Shown here: piece by piece, positions 1-7,819 of the stretch
Position numbering within the stretch: position 1 is the first letter of the stretch
Layout of the letters: each line of letters begins with the position of its first letter
Assembly: GCA_963823945.1 (NCBI GenBank)
Contig: CAWGNK010000014.1
Span: forward strand, 186,001 to 250,000
Length of the DNA: 64,000 nucleotides
From: Bog-793 sp963823945
GTDB lineage: Bacteria > Actinomycetota > Acidimicrobiia > Acidimicrobiales > Bog-793
Direction: 5' to 3'
Notes under the pieces: model-generated
What the model saw: the letters and a program-made list of their open reading frames with translations, nothing else
The model's database searches: none
Told to the model about the DNA's origin: nothing
Made by a program: the position numbers and the translations under genes

Positions 1-615
1 GCGGATCGCCTCGTGGTGGCCGAGCGCGACGCCGAGGACGAGCGGGATGAGGTGGGACTCCGGATCGTGGTCCTCACCGCAGTCGGGGCTCACCGCCCCG
101 GCGGCGTTGAAGTAGCGCAGCGCGGCGAAGCGCAGGCCGTGGGCGGCGCCGATCCAGTCGAGCATCCTCTCGACCTGCAGTTTGGACTCGCCGTAGGGGT
201 TCGTCGGTTCGAGGCGCGTGTCCTCCTCGACGGGGACGGTCTCGGGGTTGCCGAAGACGGCGGCGCTGGAGGAGAAGACGAGCCGGCCGACTTCGTGCCG
301 GATCATCGCCTCGATGAGCGTCAGGGCGCTCGCCGTGTTGTTGCGGAAGTAGCGCGCCGGCAGGTTCATCGACTCCCCGGCCTCGATGAAGGCCGCGAAG
401 TCCATGACGACGTCGATCGAGCGCGACGAGAACACCCGGTCGAGGCCATCGGGGTCGGCGGTGTCGCCGAGGACGAACTCGGCGCCGTCGGGCAGGGCCC
501 CGCGGTGGCCCTTGACGAGACTGTCGAAGACCGTGACGGCGTGGCCGGCCTCCAGAAGGGCGCGACAGGTCGCGCTGCCGATGTAGCCCGCGCCCCCGAC
601 GACGAGAACGTTCAA
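1..615 (-). CDS. galE: UDP-glucose 4-epimerase, partial (C-terminus outside window)
   Basis: Interconverts UDP-galactose and UDP-glucose in the Leloir pathway, in the cytoplasm. Only the first 205 codons are present; the gene runs off the left edge, and the family is usually about 330 residues. The N-terminus reads MNVLVVGGAGYIGSATCRAL, the NAD-binding GxxGxxG Rossmann motif of extended short-chain dehydrogenases. The start is a TTG (615-613) that overlaps the corrected stop of galK as TTGA, so translation is probably coupled to galK. Family confidence is good; GalE rather than another NDP-sugar epimerase rests mainly on the galK neighbour. Confidence 0.8.
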   Translation of the reverse strand, partial: MNVLVVGGAGYIGSATCRALLEAGHAVTVFDSLVKGHRGALPDGAEFVLGDTADPDGLDRVFSSRSIDVVMDFAAFIEAGESMNLPARYFRNNTASALTLIEAMIRHEVGRLVFSSSAAVFGNPETVPVEEDTRLEPTNPYGESKLQVERMLDWIGAAHGLRFAALRYFNAAGAVSPDCGEDHDPESHLIPLVLGVALGHHEAIR

Positions 616-1822
616 CGGTCGGGGGCGAGACCGCGGGGCCCCGGCCCAACCCCGGGGCCGGGCTCGACGACGATCATCGTCGGAGCGATGCCGGTCGAAT
701 GCTCATATTTTCGGCGAGGATCGCCGAGAAGCGCTCGACGTCGTCCTGGCGTACGAGGCTGATCGTGCAACCCCCGAAACCACCACCCGTCATGCGTGCG
801 CCGAGCACACCGTCGATGCCGAGCGCCGTCTCGACGAGCAGGTCGAGCTCGGCGCAGCTCACCTCGTAGTCGTCCCTGGGACTCTCGTGCGATTGCACCA
901 TCAGTGCACCGAACCCCGCCTGATCGCCCGCTTCGAGGGCGTCGGCGGCCCGCTGGGCCCGCACGTTCTCGGTCACCACGTGCCGGCAGCGTCGGAAAAT
1001 CACCGGGTCGAGCAGGTTCTCGTTCGCCTCGAGCTCGGCGAGCGAGACGTCCCGCAGCGCCCGGATCCCCGGCAGGACACGGGCGAGCGTGGCGACCCCG
1101 GTTTCACACTGGTCGCGGCGGTTGTGTACTCGCTCGCCGTGTGGGCGTGACGCACCATCGAGTTCGCCACGACAAAGCGAATGCCGGCGCCGACGGGGAC
1201 GAGCCGGGCGGCGAGGTCCCGGCAGTCGAGGAGGATGGCATGGCCGGCCACCCCGTGGCACGACGCGTACTGGTCCATGATGCCGCTTCTCACCCCGATG
1301 AACAGGTTCTCGGTGCGCTGGCCGGCGGCCGCGAGCGCATCGAGGTCGATGGCCACGCCGGCGAGGGCGAGCATCCCGTATCCCGTTGCCATCTCGATCG
1401 CCGCCGACGAGCTGAGCCCGGATCCGATCGGGATCTCGCTGTCGATGAGCATGTCGGCTCCGACAAGGCGGTTGCCCGCCGCCTCGAGCGCCACAGCGAG
1501 TCCGTGCACGTAGTCGGTCCAGTCGTGCCGGGGGAGCGGGTCGACCTCGTCGAGGTCGAACTCCGCGGTCTTCTCGACGGTCTGGGAGCGGAGCCGTACC
1601 CGGCGGTCGTCGCGCCGGGTGATCGCGACCCACGTCGCGTACTGGCAGCGCGACGGGGAGCACGAAACCGTCGTTGTAGTCCGTGTGCTCACCGATCAGG
1701 TTGACCCGTCCGGGCGCACGAAAAATCAGCGGCTCGCCCCCCCAGGAACTGATGAACGCCTCGCGGAGTTCCGTCGCGATCGCCGGGCGGGGTTCCACCG
1801 CGGCTCCGGGCGGTCGGGTCAT
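612..1822 (-). CDS. galK: Galactokinase, reading frame broken three times
   Basis: Phosphorylates galactose to galactose-1-phosphate (GHMP kinase family). Conserved blocks lie in different frames: the signature FRAPGRVNLIGEHTDYNDGF at the start, PIGSGLSSSAAIE (GHMP ATP loop) in a second frame, then MTGGGFGGCT near the end in the first. Frame changes are at about 1645 (one extra C), about 1126 (one base short) and about 709 (AAAA where five A restore frame). With the last corrected, the protein continues YEHSTGIAPTMIVVEPGPG and stops at TGA 614-612, overlapping the galE TTG. The intact motifs and exact coupling suggest sequence errors or very recent inactivation. As given it cannot make a full protein. 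Confidence 0.8.
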
Positions 1823-2124
1823 CGTGGCATCGCCACGCCGGGTCCGACGGGGTCACCAGGGCGAGCTGTGGCCGAGAAGAACAGCACGTGCCGATTATGC
1901 ACCTTGGTCGGAGTCGAACTCGGTGATGGCCGCCGGGGCCGTCGCGGGCGCCGTGCGGTCCGGTCCCGGTTCGGCACAGCGTCCGAGGCCCGTTGGGAAC
2001 GGCACAGCGGGTGGCGCCGCCGGACGGTCCGCGAACTCACAACAACCCCTGGCGCTCAGGGCACGGGCCTCTCGATGGCAGAGTCATGGGCCGTGCGATT
2101 CGGCGAACCGGTCCCGAGTGCGCT
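1823..2124. other. Intergenic, no gene recognised
   Basis: Together with the hairpin at 2125-2159 this separates galK from the tmRNA gene. Short open frames here are Arg/Pro-rich and look like shadows. I see no tRNA and no convincing promoter; a TAATCG hexamer on the minus strand near 1895 is only a weak candidate -10 for galK. Confidence 0.4.
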
Positions 2125-2159
2125 ACGAACTGACCCGGCCAAAGTCCAGGTCAGTTCGT
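2125..2159 (-). terminator. Hairpin terminator of the tmRNA gene
   Basis: A perfect 11-bp inverted repeat (ACGAACTGACC at 2125-2135, GGTCAGTTCGT at 2149-2159) with a 13-nt loop begins 9 nt past the tmRNA 3' end. No U tract follows, as is common for actinobacterial terminators. Position and stem strength support termination of ssrA. Confidence 0.65.
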
Positions 2160-2168
2160 GATTCTGCG

Positions 2169-2518
2169 TGGAGGTGGCGGGAATCGAACCCGCGTCCTTC
2201 GGGTTCTCGCTGGGCATTCTCCGAGCGCAGCCGGCGGGAAGGTCTCGGGTCCCGCCTCTCCGCCGGCAACGGCGCAGGACCCCAGTCAGCTGAGTTGTCC
2301 CCGGACGACGCGCTGACGGCGCTGTTCAGGTAAGTCCCGCTAGATGACGCCCACTCCCGACCCGCGGGGCTTGGATCGGATGGACGTTGCTGCTACTTAG
2401 GCAGCAAGCGCGAGCTGAGGCTCGGCGTTTGTGTTTGTTTCCGGCTCTTTAACGTGGTTCCGGAGACCACGGCTCGCTTCTCCCAACTTGACGACCGAAG
2501 TCGAAGCCTGTCACCCCC
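2169..2518 (-). ncRNA. ssrA: Transfer-messenger RNA (tmRNA)
   Basis: Rescues stalled ribosomes with SmpB and adds a degradation tag. The 5' end GGGGGTGACAGGCTTCGACT and the 3' end with T-arm GGTTCGATTCCC form the tRNA-like acceptor: 5' GGGGGUG pairs with 3' CACCUCC (one G-U), discriminator A at 2169. The terminal CCA is not fully encoded (ACG instead). The tag frame, 2441-2397, reads ETNTNAEPQLALAA then TAA; where the tag starts (E, T or an earlier codon) is not certain. The ALAA end is the usual protease signal, while the first half differs from the actinobacterial tag type I know (ADSHQRDYALAA). smpB lies just upstream on the same strand. Confidence 0.93.
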
Positions 2519-2585
2519 TCGGGAGGTCCCCGTCGCCTGGACGGACACCGCCGCACTTTGGACGCCGGCGGATGCCGGCACGGTC

Positions 2586-2591
2586 ATTCTA
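2586..2591 (-). promoter_or_regulatory. Candidate -10 box for ssrA
   Basis: TAGAAT on the minus strand lies about 68 nt before the mature tmRNA 5' end, leaving a precursor leader that RNase P would remove. No clear -35 hexamer is visible. Confidence 0.4.
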
Positions 2592-2709
2592 CCGCCCGGC
2601 TGGTGCCGTTCCCCGGGCGGCCGAGCGGCCCGTCCCGCCGCCGGCGTCGCGTGCGAGCCCCGCGCTCGTCGCGACCCCGGCCACGTTGGGGGAGGCAACG
2701 GGCAGCGGA

Positions 2710-3240
2710 TCAGTCGCGGATGCCTTTCAGGGCGCGCTCGGCCTCGCGTCCGGCCTCGCGTTCGGCAAGGGCGCGGCGCTTGTCGTAGAGGCGGCGCCCG
2801 CGGGCGAGCGCGAGCTCGACCTTGGCGCGGCCTCCCTTGAAGTACACCGAGAGAGGGACGAGGGTGAGCGACTGCTGCGCGACGCGACCCTGGAGCTCGT
2901 CGATCTGCTTGCGGTGGAGCAGCAGCTTGCGCGGCCGGTCGGCTTCGACGGCCCCGAAGCCACTGGAGTACACGTAGGGCGCGACGCGCGCACCGAGCAG
3001 CCACGCCTCGCCGCCCTCGACGCGGGCGTAGGCGTCCTGCAGGCTGACCTGGCCGGCCCGGACCGACTTCACCTCGGCGCCGCGCAGCTCGAGGCCGGCC
3101 TCGAAGGTGTCGAGGATGTCGTACTCGTGCCGGGCGCGGCGATTCTGCGCGACCCGGCGGATCGGTTCGCGTTCGGTTGCGCGCCCGACCGGCGCGGGCC
3201 GCGCCTTGATCGGCCGTGGTCTCGTGGCCCGGGTTGCCAT
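2710..3240 (-). CDS. smpB: SsrA-binding protein SmpB
   Basis: Binds the tRNA-like part of tmRNA and delivers it to stalled ribosomes. The 176-residue product has the SmpB core: ARHEYDILDTFEAGLEL, GAEVKSVRAGQVSLQDAY, and the basic tail YDKRRALAEREAGREAERAL that fits the empty mRNA channel. A Lys/Arg-rich N-terminal extension of about 30 residues precedes the core. Start ATG 3240 was chosen because a TACCGT -10 box lies 8 nt upstream with no Shine-Dalgarno, pointing to a leaderless mRNA; an upstream in-frame start would overlap the divergent gene. It precedes ssrA, a common pairing. Confidence 0.93.
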   Translation of the reverse strand: MATRATRPRPIKARPAPVGRATEREPIRRVAQNRRARHEYDILDTFEAGLELRGAEVKSVRAGQVSLQDAYARVEGGEAWLLGARVAPYVYSSGFGAVEADRPRKLLLHRKQIDELQGRVAQQSLTLVPLSVYFKGGRAKVELALARGRRLYDKRRALAEREAGREAERALKGIRD

Positions 3241-3248
3241 GACCCGAG

Positions 3249-3258
3249 ACGGTAGCCT
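3249..3258. promoter_or_regulatory. Overlapping divergent -10 boxes for smpB and mec
   Basis: Plus-strand TAGCCT (3253-3258) and minus-strand TACCGT (3254-3249) share one TA step. Each ends exactly 8 nt before its start codon (mec ATG 3267; smpB ATG 3240). This fits a bidirectional promoter making two leaderless transcripts. Confidence 0.6.
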
Positions 3259-3266
3259 CGCTGCCG

Positions 3267-3716
3267 ATGGACTCGTCGACCGCTCCGGGCGCGCGCGGTC
3301 GCCAACCGCCCTCGGCACTCGTCCTCGACGAGACGCTCCTCGCCGAGATGACGGCGCACTGTCTGAGGGCGTACCCGGCCGAGGGCTGTGGGCTGCTCGC
3401 CGGCGAGGCTTCGACCGGCCGGGTAGTTCGCTGCTTCCCGACCCGCAACGAGGCGGCGTCGGCGCGGCTCTACGTCGTCGATCCTGGGGACCACCTGCGC
3501 GCCGGCCGGGAGGCGGAGAGCGAAGGCCTGGAGATCATGGGGGTGTTCCACTCCCACACGCACACGGACGCCTATCCGTCGGCGACCGACATCGCGCAGG
3601 CCCCGGACCCGGACTGGCACTACGTCCTCGTCTCGCTGCGCGGCGAGGCTCTGTCGGTGCGGTCTTTCCGCATCACCGGCGGCTTCGCCGTCGAGGAGCC
3701 GATCGCCTTCGGCTGA
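3267..3716 (+). CDS. mec: JAMM metallopeptidase, Mec-type (CysO-cysteine hydrolase)
   Basis: Zinc isopeptidase that, in the mycobacterial CysO pathway, frees cysteine from the CysO-cysteine adduct. The 149-residue protein has a complete JAMM signature: Glu39 in PAEGCGLL, His95-Ser-His97, Ser105 and Asp108 (HxHx10D). It is followed by cysO and cysM in the same order as in Mycobacterium tuberculosis (Rv1334-1336). It is probably leaderless: TAGCCT sits 8 nt before the ATG. Function follows from motif plus context; catalysis is not shown by sequence alone. Confidence 0.87.
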   Translation: MDSSTAPGARGRQPPSALVLDETLLAEMTAHCLRAYPAEGCGLLAGEASTGRVVRCFPTRNEAASARLYVVDPGDHLRAGREAESEGLEIMGVFHSHTHTDAYPSATDIAQAPDPDWHYVLVSLRGEALSVRSFRITGGFAVEEPIAFG

Positions 3717-3773
3717 GCCGGGCCCGGGTGTGTTTCCGCAGGTCAAGGCGGCCGGGAATCGTGGACCCGTCGT

Positions 3774-3794
3774 TAGAATTCGACCTGTCAGGTC
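3774..3794 (+). promoter_or_regulatory. -10 box and palindromic operator candidate upstream of cysO
   Basis: TAGAAT (3774-3779) is followed after two bases by the perfect palindrome GACCTG-T-CAGGTC (3782-3794), placed where transcription would start. cysO begins at 3829 with its own ribosome site. This suggests cysO-cysM can be transcribed and repressed separately from mec. The regulator is unknown. Confidence 0.45.
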
Positions 3795-3828
3795 AACATT
3801 CGGTTGGCGAAAGTCCGCGGAGGTCCCG

Positions 3829-4110
3829 GTGCCCGTTGAAGTCCGTCTCCCGACCTTGCTTCGGCCCGCCACGGGGGGCAAGGCGAAGGTGTCAGCCGAC
3901 GGCTCGACCGTGGGCGAGGTCCTGCGGTCGCTCATCTCGGAACACCCGGCCCTCGGTGTCCAGGTGATGACTGCGGACGGCGAACTCCACCGGTTCGTCA
4001 ACGTCTACCTGAACGACGACGACGTGCGTTACCTCGAGCGGCTCGACACGAGGGTCGGCAGCGACGACGTCGTGTCGATCCTGCCGGCGGTGGCGGGCGG
4101 CGCGGCCTAG
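3829..4110 (+). CDS. cysO: Sulfur-carrier protein CysO (ubiquitin-like, MoaD/ThiS family)
   Basis: As CysO-thiocarboxylate it donates sulfur to CysM for cysteine synthesis. The 93-residue product has VRLPTLLRPATGGKAKVSAD, then HRFVNVYLNDDDVRYLERLD and the tail VSILPAVAGGAA, closely resembling the CysO pattern. GTG 3829 was chosen because GGAGG lies 5 nt upstream and the length then matches the family; an in-frame start at 3730 would add unrelated residues. The functional diglycine is not terminal: two alanines follow and would have to be trimmed, possibly by the adjacent JAMM protease, before thiocarboxylation. Confidence 0.88.
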   Translation: MPVEVRLPTLLRPATGGKAKVSADGSTVGEVLRSLISEHPALGVQVMTADGELHRFVNVYLNDDDVRYLERLDTRVGSDDVVSILPAVAGGAA

Positions 4111-4128
4111 CCAACCGAGCGGACAGCG

Positions 4129-5073
4129 GTGCTCGCCAAGGATGTGCTCGACCTGATCGGCAACACGCCGATGGTCGACGTCTCGCAGCTGAGCCCGAAC
4201 CCGGCGGTTCGCATCGTCGTCAAGCTCGAAGGTGTCAATCCCGGTGGCTCGGTGAAAGACCGGGTCGCCCGCTCCCTCGTGGAGGACGCGGAGGAGCGGG
4301 GTGTCCTGCGGCCGGGTGCGACGCTGATCGAGCCGTCGTCGGGGAACACCGGCATCGGTCTGGCCCTGGTCAGCCACGTGAAGGGCTATCACCTGAAGGT
4401 CGTGCTCCCGGAGAATGTCTCTCCGGAGCGCCGTCAGATGCTCACGGTGTGGGGGGCCGAGATCATCGGCTCACCGGGCCCTGAAGGGTCGAACGGGGCG
4501 GTGCGGCTCGCGCGTCGGCTCGCCGCGGAGCACCCCGAGTGGGTGTTTCTCTACCAGTACGGGAATCCGGCGAACCCACGGGCACACTACGAGACGACCG
4601 GGCCGGAGATCTGGCGCGACCTGCCGGAGGTGACGCACTTCCTGGCGGGACTGGGCACGAGCGGGACCCTCCTCGGGGTCGGTCGCTACCTCAAGGAGCA
4701 GAACCCGGACATCGAGGTGTGGGCGGTCGAGCCCCCCGCCGGGGAGACGGTCGACGGTCTGCGCACCTTCGACGACGGGTTCGTCCCGCCGATCTTCACG
4801 GACCTCGGCGGCGAGAAGGTGCTCGACCGCAAGACCGTGATTGGCCCGAGGGACTCAGTCGTCTGGACGCGGCATCTCGCCGATCTCGGGATCTTCGCGG
4901 GGCTCTCGACGGGAGCCGCCGTCGCCGGCGCCGTGCGGTGCGCGAGTCAGATCCCGTCCGGCGTGATCGTCGTGCTGTCGCCGGACGGCGGGTGGAAGTA
5001 CCTCTCCTCCGATGTCTGGTCGGGCGATCTCGAGGACGTCGTCGAGCGCGCGCAGCAGACCGTGTATTTCTGA
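4129..5073 (+). CDS. cysM: CysO-dependent cysteine synthase, CysM type
   Basis: PLP enzyme making cysteine, in this context from O-phosphoserine and CysO-thiocarboxylate. The 314-residue protein shows the PLP lysine in NPGGSVKDR (Lys43), the substrate loop PSSGNTG, and the phosphate-cradle GLGTSGTLLG. The start is GTG, 18 nt after the cysO stop. The order mec-cysO-cysM supports the CysO-dependent branch rather than an O-acetylserine sulfhydrylase of CysK type; substrate choice is inferred from context. Confidence 0.9.
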   Translation: MLAKDVLDLIGNTPMVDVSQLSPNPAVRIVVKLEGVNPGGSVKDRVARSLVEDAEERGVLRPGATLIEPSSGNTGIGLALVSHVKGYHLKVVLPENVSPERRQMLTVWGAEIIGSPGPEGSNGAVRLARRLAAEHPEWVFLYQYGNPANPRAHYETTGPEIWRDLPEVTHFLAGLGTSGTLLGVGRYLKEQNPDIEVWAVEPPAGETVDGLRTFDDGFVPPIFTDLGGEKVLDRKTVIGPRDSVVWTRHLADLGIFAGLSTGAAVAGAVRCASQIPSGVIVVLSPDGGWKYLSSDVWSGDLEDVVERAQQTVYF

Positions 5074-5130
5074 GAGCGAGACGACCCCGAACGGGAGGCA
5101 GCTCGCCGACGCGTAACCTGGGCCGGGAAG

Positions 5131-5937
5131 ATGAACGACCGACCCATCGGCGTTTTCGACAGCGGCTTCGGCGGCCTCACGGTCGCGCGCGCGCTCATCG
5201 ACCTGTTGGGCGACGAGGAGATCATCTACGTCGGCGACACCGGTCGCTATCCGTACGGGCCCCGTCCGGCTGAGGAGGTTCGGCGGTTCAGCCGGGAGAT
5301 CGCCGAGCACCTGGTCGGGGTCGAGGACGTGAAGATGATCGTCGTCGCCTGCAACACGGCGGCCTCGGTCGCCCTCGAGGAACTGCGCTACGACTTCGAG
5401 GTCCCGGTGGTCGGGGTGATCGAGCCGGGGGTGCGGGCCGCCGCGGCCGCGACGCGCAACGGCGAGATCGGTGTGATCGGAACGACGGGGACCATCGCGT
5501 CGGGTGCCTACCAGCGGGCCGCAGCGACGCTGCACGTGGCGAAGGGAGTGCACTTCACGGCGTGCCCGGGCTTCGTCGAATTCGTCGAGCGCGGGGAGCT
5601 CGACGGCGACTCTGTCCACGTCCTCGCCGAGCGACTGCTGTCGCCCCTCCGGGAGGCCGGCGTCGACACGTTGCTGTTGGGCTGCACGCACTACCCGTTC
5701 CTCGCCCGGACGATCGGCGACGTCATGGGCCGTGAGGTCGTCCTCGTGTCGTCGGCGGAGGAGACGGCGTTCGACGTCCGGGCCATCCTCGATTCGACCG
5801 GCCTGCGCCGCAGGATCCCCTCCAAGGGGGCGCACCGTTTCCTCTCCTCGGGTGACCCATCGTGGTTCTCCACGATGGGTCGTCGCCTGCTCGGGCCCGA
5901 GCTCGCCGCGGCCGAGGTGGTCTCCTTTGGTGGTTGA
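5131..5937 (+). CDS. murI: Glutamate racemase
   Basis: Makes D-glutamate for peptidoglycan. The 268-residue protein has the family signatures GVFDSGFGGLTVARAL near the start, the two catalytic cysteines in VACNTAAS (Cys74) and LLGCTHYPFL (near 186), and GDTGRYPYGPR. A TAACCT hexamer lies 11 nt before the ATG with no strong Shine-Dalgarno, so it may have its own nearly leaderless promoter although it follows cysM. The position downstream of the CysO genes matches other actinobacteria. Confidence 0.95.
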   Translation: MNDRPIGVFDSGFGGLTVARALIDLLGDEEIIYVGDTGRYPYGPRPAEEVRRFSREIAEHLVGVEDVKMIVVACNTAASVALEELRYDFEVPVVGVIEPGVRAAAAATRNGEIGVIGTTGTIASGAYQRAAATLHVAKGVHFTACPGFVEFVERGELDGDSVHVLAERLLSPLREAGVDTLLLGCTHYPFLARTIGDVMGREVVLVSSAEETAFDVRAILDSTGLRRRIPSKGAHRFLSSGDPSWFSTMGRRLLGPELAAAEVVSFGG

Positions 5938-5940
5938 TCC

Positions 5941-5980
5941 GGCCGGGTGGCGCCGCCCCGCCGGGCTGGTTCACCCGGCC
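5941..5980 (+). terminator. Hairpin after murI
   Basis: GGCCGGGTG (5941-5949) and CACCCGGCC (5972-5980) form a perfect 9-bp stem with a 22-nt loop, 3 nt after the murI stop. A TACCGT hexamer at 5995-6000 beyond it could restart transcription for rph. Confidence 0.5.
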
Positions 5981-6065
5981 GAGTGCTGGCCGGTTACCGT
6001 CGTCGGGAGCACACCGGTGCGGGTCGTTGGCGCGGGACCGGGACGGGAAAGGGAGTGGGTCGACG

Positions 6066-6818
6066 ATGACAGGTGACCTACGGCGCGACGGGCGCAGGCC
6101 GGATGAACTGCGGCCGTTTGAGATCGTCCGCGACTTCACCGAATTCGCGGCGGGGTCGGTTCTCGTCACGATGGGTCGCACGAAGGTGCTGTGCACCGCC
6201 TCGCTCGACGCGGAGGTCCCGCGCTGGTTGCGCGGCTCGGGCAGGGGCTGGGTGACGGCCGAGTACTCGCTGCTTCCCGGGTCGTCAGCCGAACGCGTGC
6301 CGCGCGAGGCGACCAGGGGTCGCCAGTCGGGACGGACCCAGGAGATCCAGCGGCTGATCGGGAGGTCGCTGCGCGCGGTGTGCGACCTCGGGGCGCTCGG
6401 CGAGCGCCAGATCATCCTGGACTGCGACGTGCTGCAGGCCGACGGCGGGACGCGGACGGCGGCGGTCACGGGCGCCTTCGTCGCCCTGCACGACGCCTGT
6501 GTCCGGCTCGTCGCCGACGGGAAGCTCGCCGCCGTCCCGCTGGGCGATTCGGTCGGTGCCGTGTCGGTCGGCCTCGTCGGCGGCGTCGCGATGGTGGATC
6601 TCGACTACTCGGAGGACTCCCGTGCCGACGTGGACATGAACGTCGTCATGACGGGTTCGGGACTGTTCGTCGAGGTGCAGGGGACCGCGGAGGGGGACCC
6701 GTTCGCCCGTACGACGCTCGACGAGCTGCTGGAGTTGGCCCGGGGGGGCATCGGCAGCCTGCTCGCGTGCGACGCGGTGCTGCTCGCGACCACGCCACGG
6801 CCGCGGGTCGCGGGTTGA
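6066..6818 (+). CDS. rph: Ribonuclease PH
   Basis: Phosphorolytic 3' exoribonuclease that trims tRNA 3' ends. The 250-residue protein opens RRDGRRPDELRPFEIVRDFT and has CTASLDAEVPRWLRGSGRGW, EYSLLPGSSAERVPREATRG, RQSGRTQEIQRLIGRSLRAV and DCDVLQADGGTRTAAVTGAF, the conserved RNase PH blocks. ATG 6066 was chosen: it gives family length and a purine-rich GGGAAAGGGAG lies upstream. It overlaps rdgB. Confidence 0.96.
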   Translation: MTGDLRRDGRRPDELRPFEIVRDFTEFAAGSVLVTMGRTKVLCTASLDAEVPRWLRGSGRGWVTAEYSLLPGSSAERVPREATRGRQSGRTQEIQRLIGRSLRAVCDLGALGERQIILDCDVLQADGGTRTAAVTGAFVALHDACVRLVADGKLAAVPLGDSVGAVSVGLVGGVAMVDLDYSEDSRADVDMNVVMTGSGLFVEVQGTAEGDPFARTTLDELLELARGGIGSLLACDAVLLATTPRPRVAG

Positions 6819-7444
6819 ACCCGGCTCCTGGCCGGTTGCGGCTCGTCGTCGCGTCGGCGAACCCCGACAAGGCCCGCGAGATGCAGGAGATCCTGGTCGC
6901 CGTGCTCGGGGACAGAGTCGAGCTCGTGGCGCGGCCGGCGGACGCGCCGGTCGTCGAGGAGGACGGCGAGACCTTCGAGGACAACGCCCGGCTCAAAGCC
7001 CGCGCGGTGCGCGCGGCGACCGGGCTCAGCGCCCTGGCCGACGACACGGGCCTCGAGGTCGACTCGCTCGGCGGGCTGCCCGGCGTGCGCTCCGCGCGCT
7101 ACGCCGGACCCGAAGGGATCGCGGCGCACAACATCGCGAAGCTCCTCGCCATCCTGGAGGGGTGCGACGACCGGCGGGCGCGGTTCCGCACGGTCGCCCT
7201 GGCGGCGATGCTCGACGGTGCGGAGCTCGTCGCGACGGGGGAGCTCAGAGGAACGATCGCCACGGCTCCGCGCGGTGCGGGCGGGTTCGGGTACGACGCG
7301 GTGTTCCTCCCCGACGGGGGCGACGGGCGAACGCTCGCCGAGATGGGCGCCGACGAGAAACACGGGATCTCTCACCGGGGCAGGGCGCTGCGCGAGCTCG
7401 CCGGACTCCTCTCCGTGTACCTGTCGGGCAACGAGCGACCGTGA
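6815..7444 (+). CDS. rdgB: XTP/dITP pyrophosphatase (Ham1/RdgB)
   Basis: Hydrolyses non-canonical purine triphosphates (ITP, dITP, XTP). The 209-residue protein has the N-terminal nucleotide motif VVASANPDKAREMQEIL, the catalytic block SALADDTGLEVDSLGGLPGV and the end motif FGYDAVFLPDG followed by MGADEKHGISHRGRAL. The chosen start is TTG 6815, which overlaps the rph stop as TTGA; a second TTG at 6836 is possible. Coupling to rph matches the actinobacterial neighbourhood. Confidence 0.93.
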   Translation: MNPAPGRLRLVVASANPDKAREMQEILVAVLGDRVELVARPADAPVVEEDGETFEDNARLKARAVRAATGLSALADDTGLEVDSLGGLPGVRSARYAGPEGIAAHNIAKLLAILEGCDDRRARFRTVALAAMLDGAELVATGELRGTIATAPRGAGGFGYDAVFLPDGGDGRTLAEMGADEKHGISHRGRALRELAGLLSVYLSGNERP

Positions 7445-7492
7445 CGGCGTGCCGGTTCCCGTCCACGCCACCGGGCGCGCTAGCTTCGCCAC

Positions 7493-7753
7493 ATGTCCGT
7501 GCGCTATCGCTGTGCCGCCTGTGGAAACCGCACCCGCTTCGACGTCGTGTCGTCGCGCCGGACCCGCGCCTTCTGGCACTTCACGTTGGGCGGCGAGCAC
7601 GAGGTTGAGGAGGAGGACGTCCTCGCCGACGAGGTCGAGTCGGTGACGTGTCGCTGGTGCGGGAAGTCCAGTTCGATCGAGGTCACCGCGGAGACGGCGG
7701 CGGTCGACCGCGCGCCGGAGGGGCCGCGGGCGGAGACGGCCGCACCGGTTTGA
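7493..7753 (+). CDS. Small zinc-ribbon protein, function unknown
   Basis: An 86-residue protein with two CxxC knuckles (CAACGN near residue 8, CRWCGK near residue 54), suggesting one zinc ribbon, then an acidic/Ala-rich tail. TAGCTT lies 6 nt before the ATG with no Shine-Dalgarno, consistent with a leaderless transcript, which also supports the start. I do not recognise a named family. Confidence 0.65.
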   Translation: MSVRYRCAACGNRTRFDVVSSRRTRAFWHFTLGGEHEVEEEDVLADEVESVTCRWCGKSSSIEVTAETAAVDRAPEGPRAETAAPV

Positions 7754-7819
7754 TACACCCCGGGGCCATCATGAACTCCACGGGAATCGGTGCGGTGCAC
7801 CAGGGTGACCCAGGGAGCG

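Noticed and set aside
1895..1935. Possible tRNA from a GTTCGACT-like stretch
   Set aside because: Flanks do not pair as a T-stem and no acceptor or anticodon arm is found.
2165..2200. A T-arm-like sequence that looks like a tRNA 3' end
   Set aside because: It belongs to the tmRNA: the matching 5' acceptor strand is 350 nt away and an ALAA tag frame lies between.
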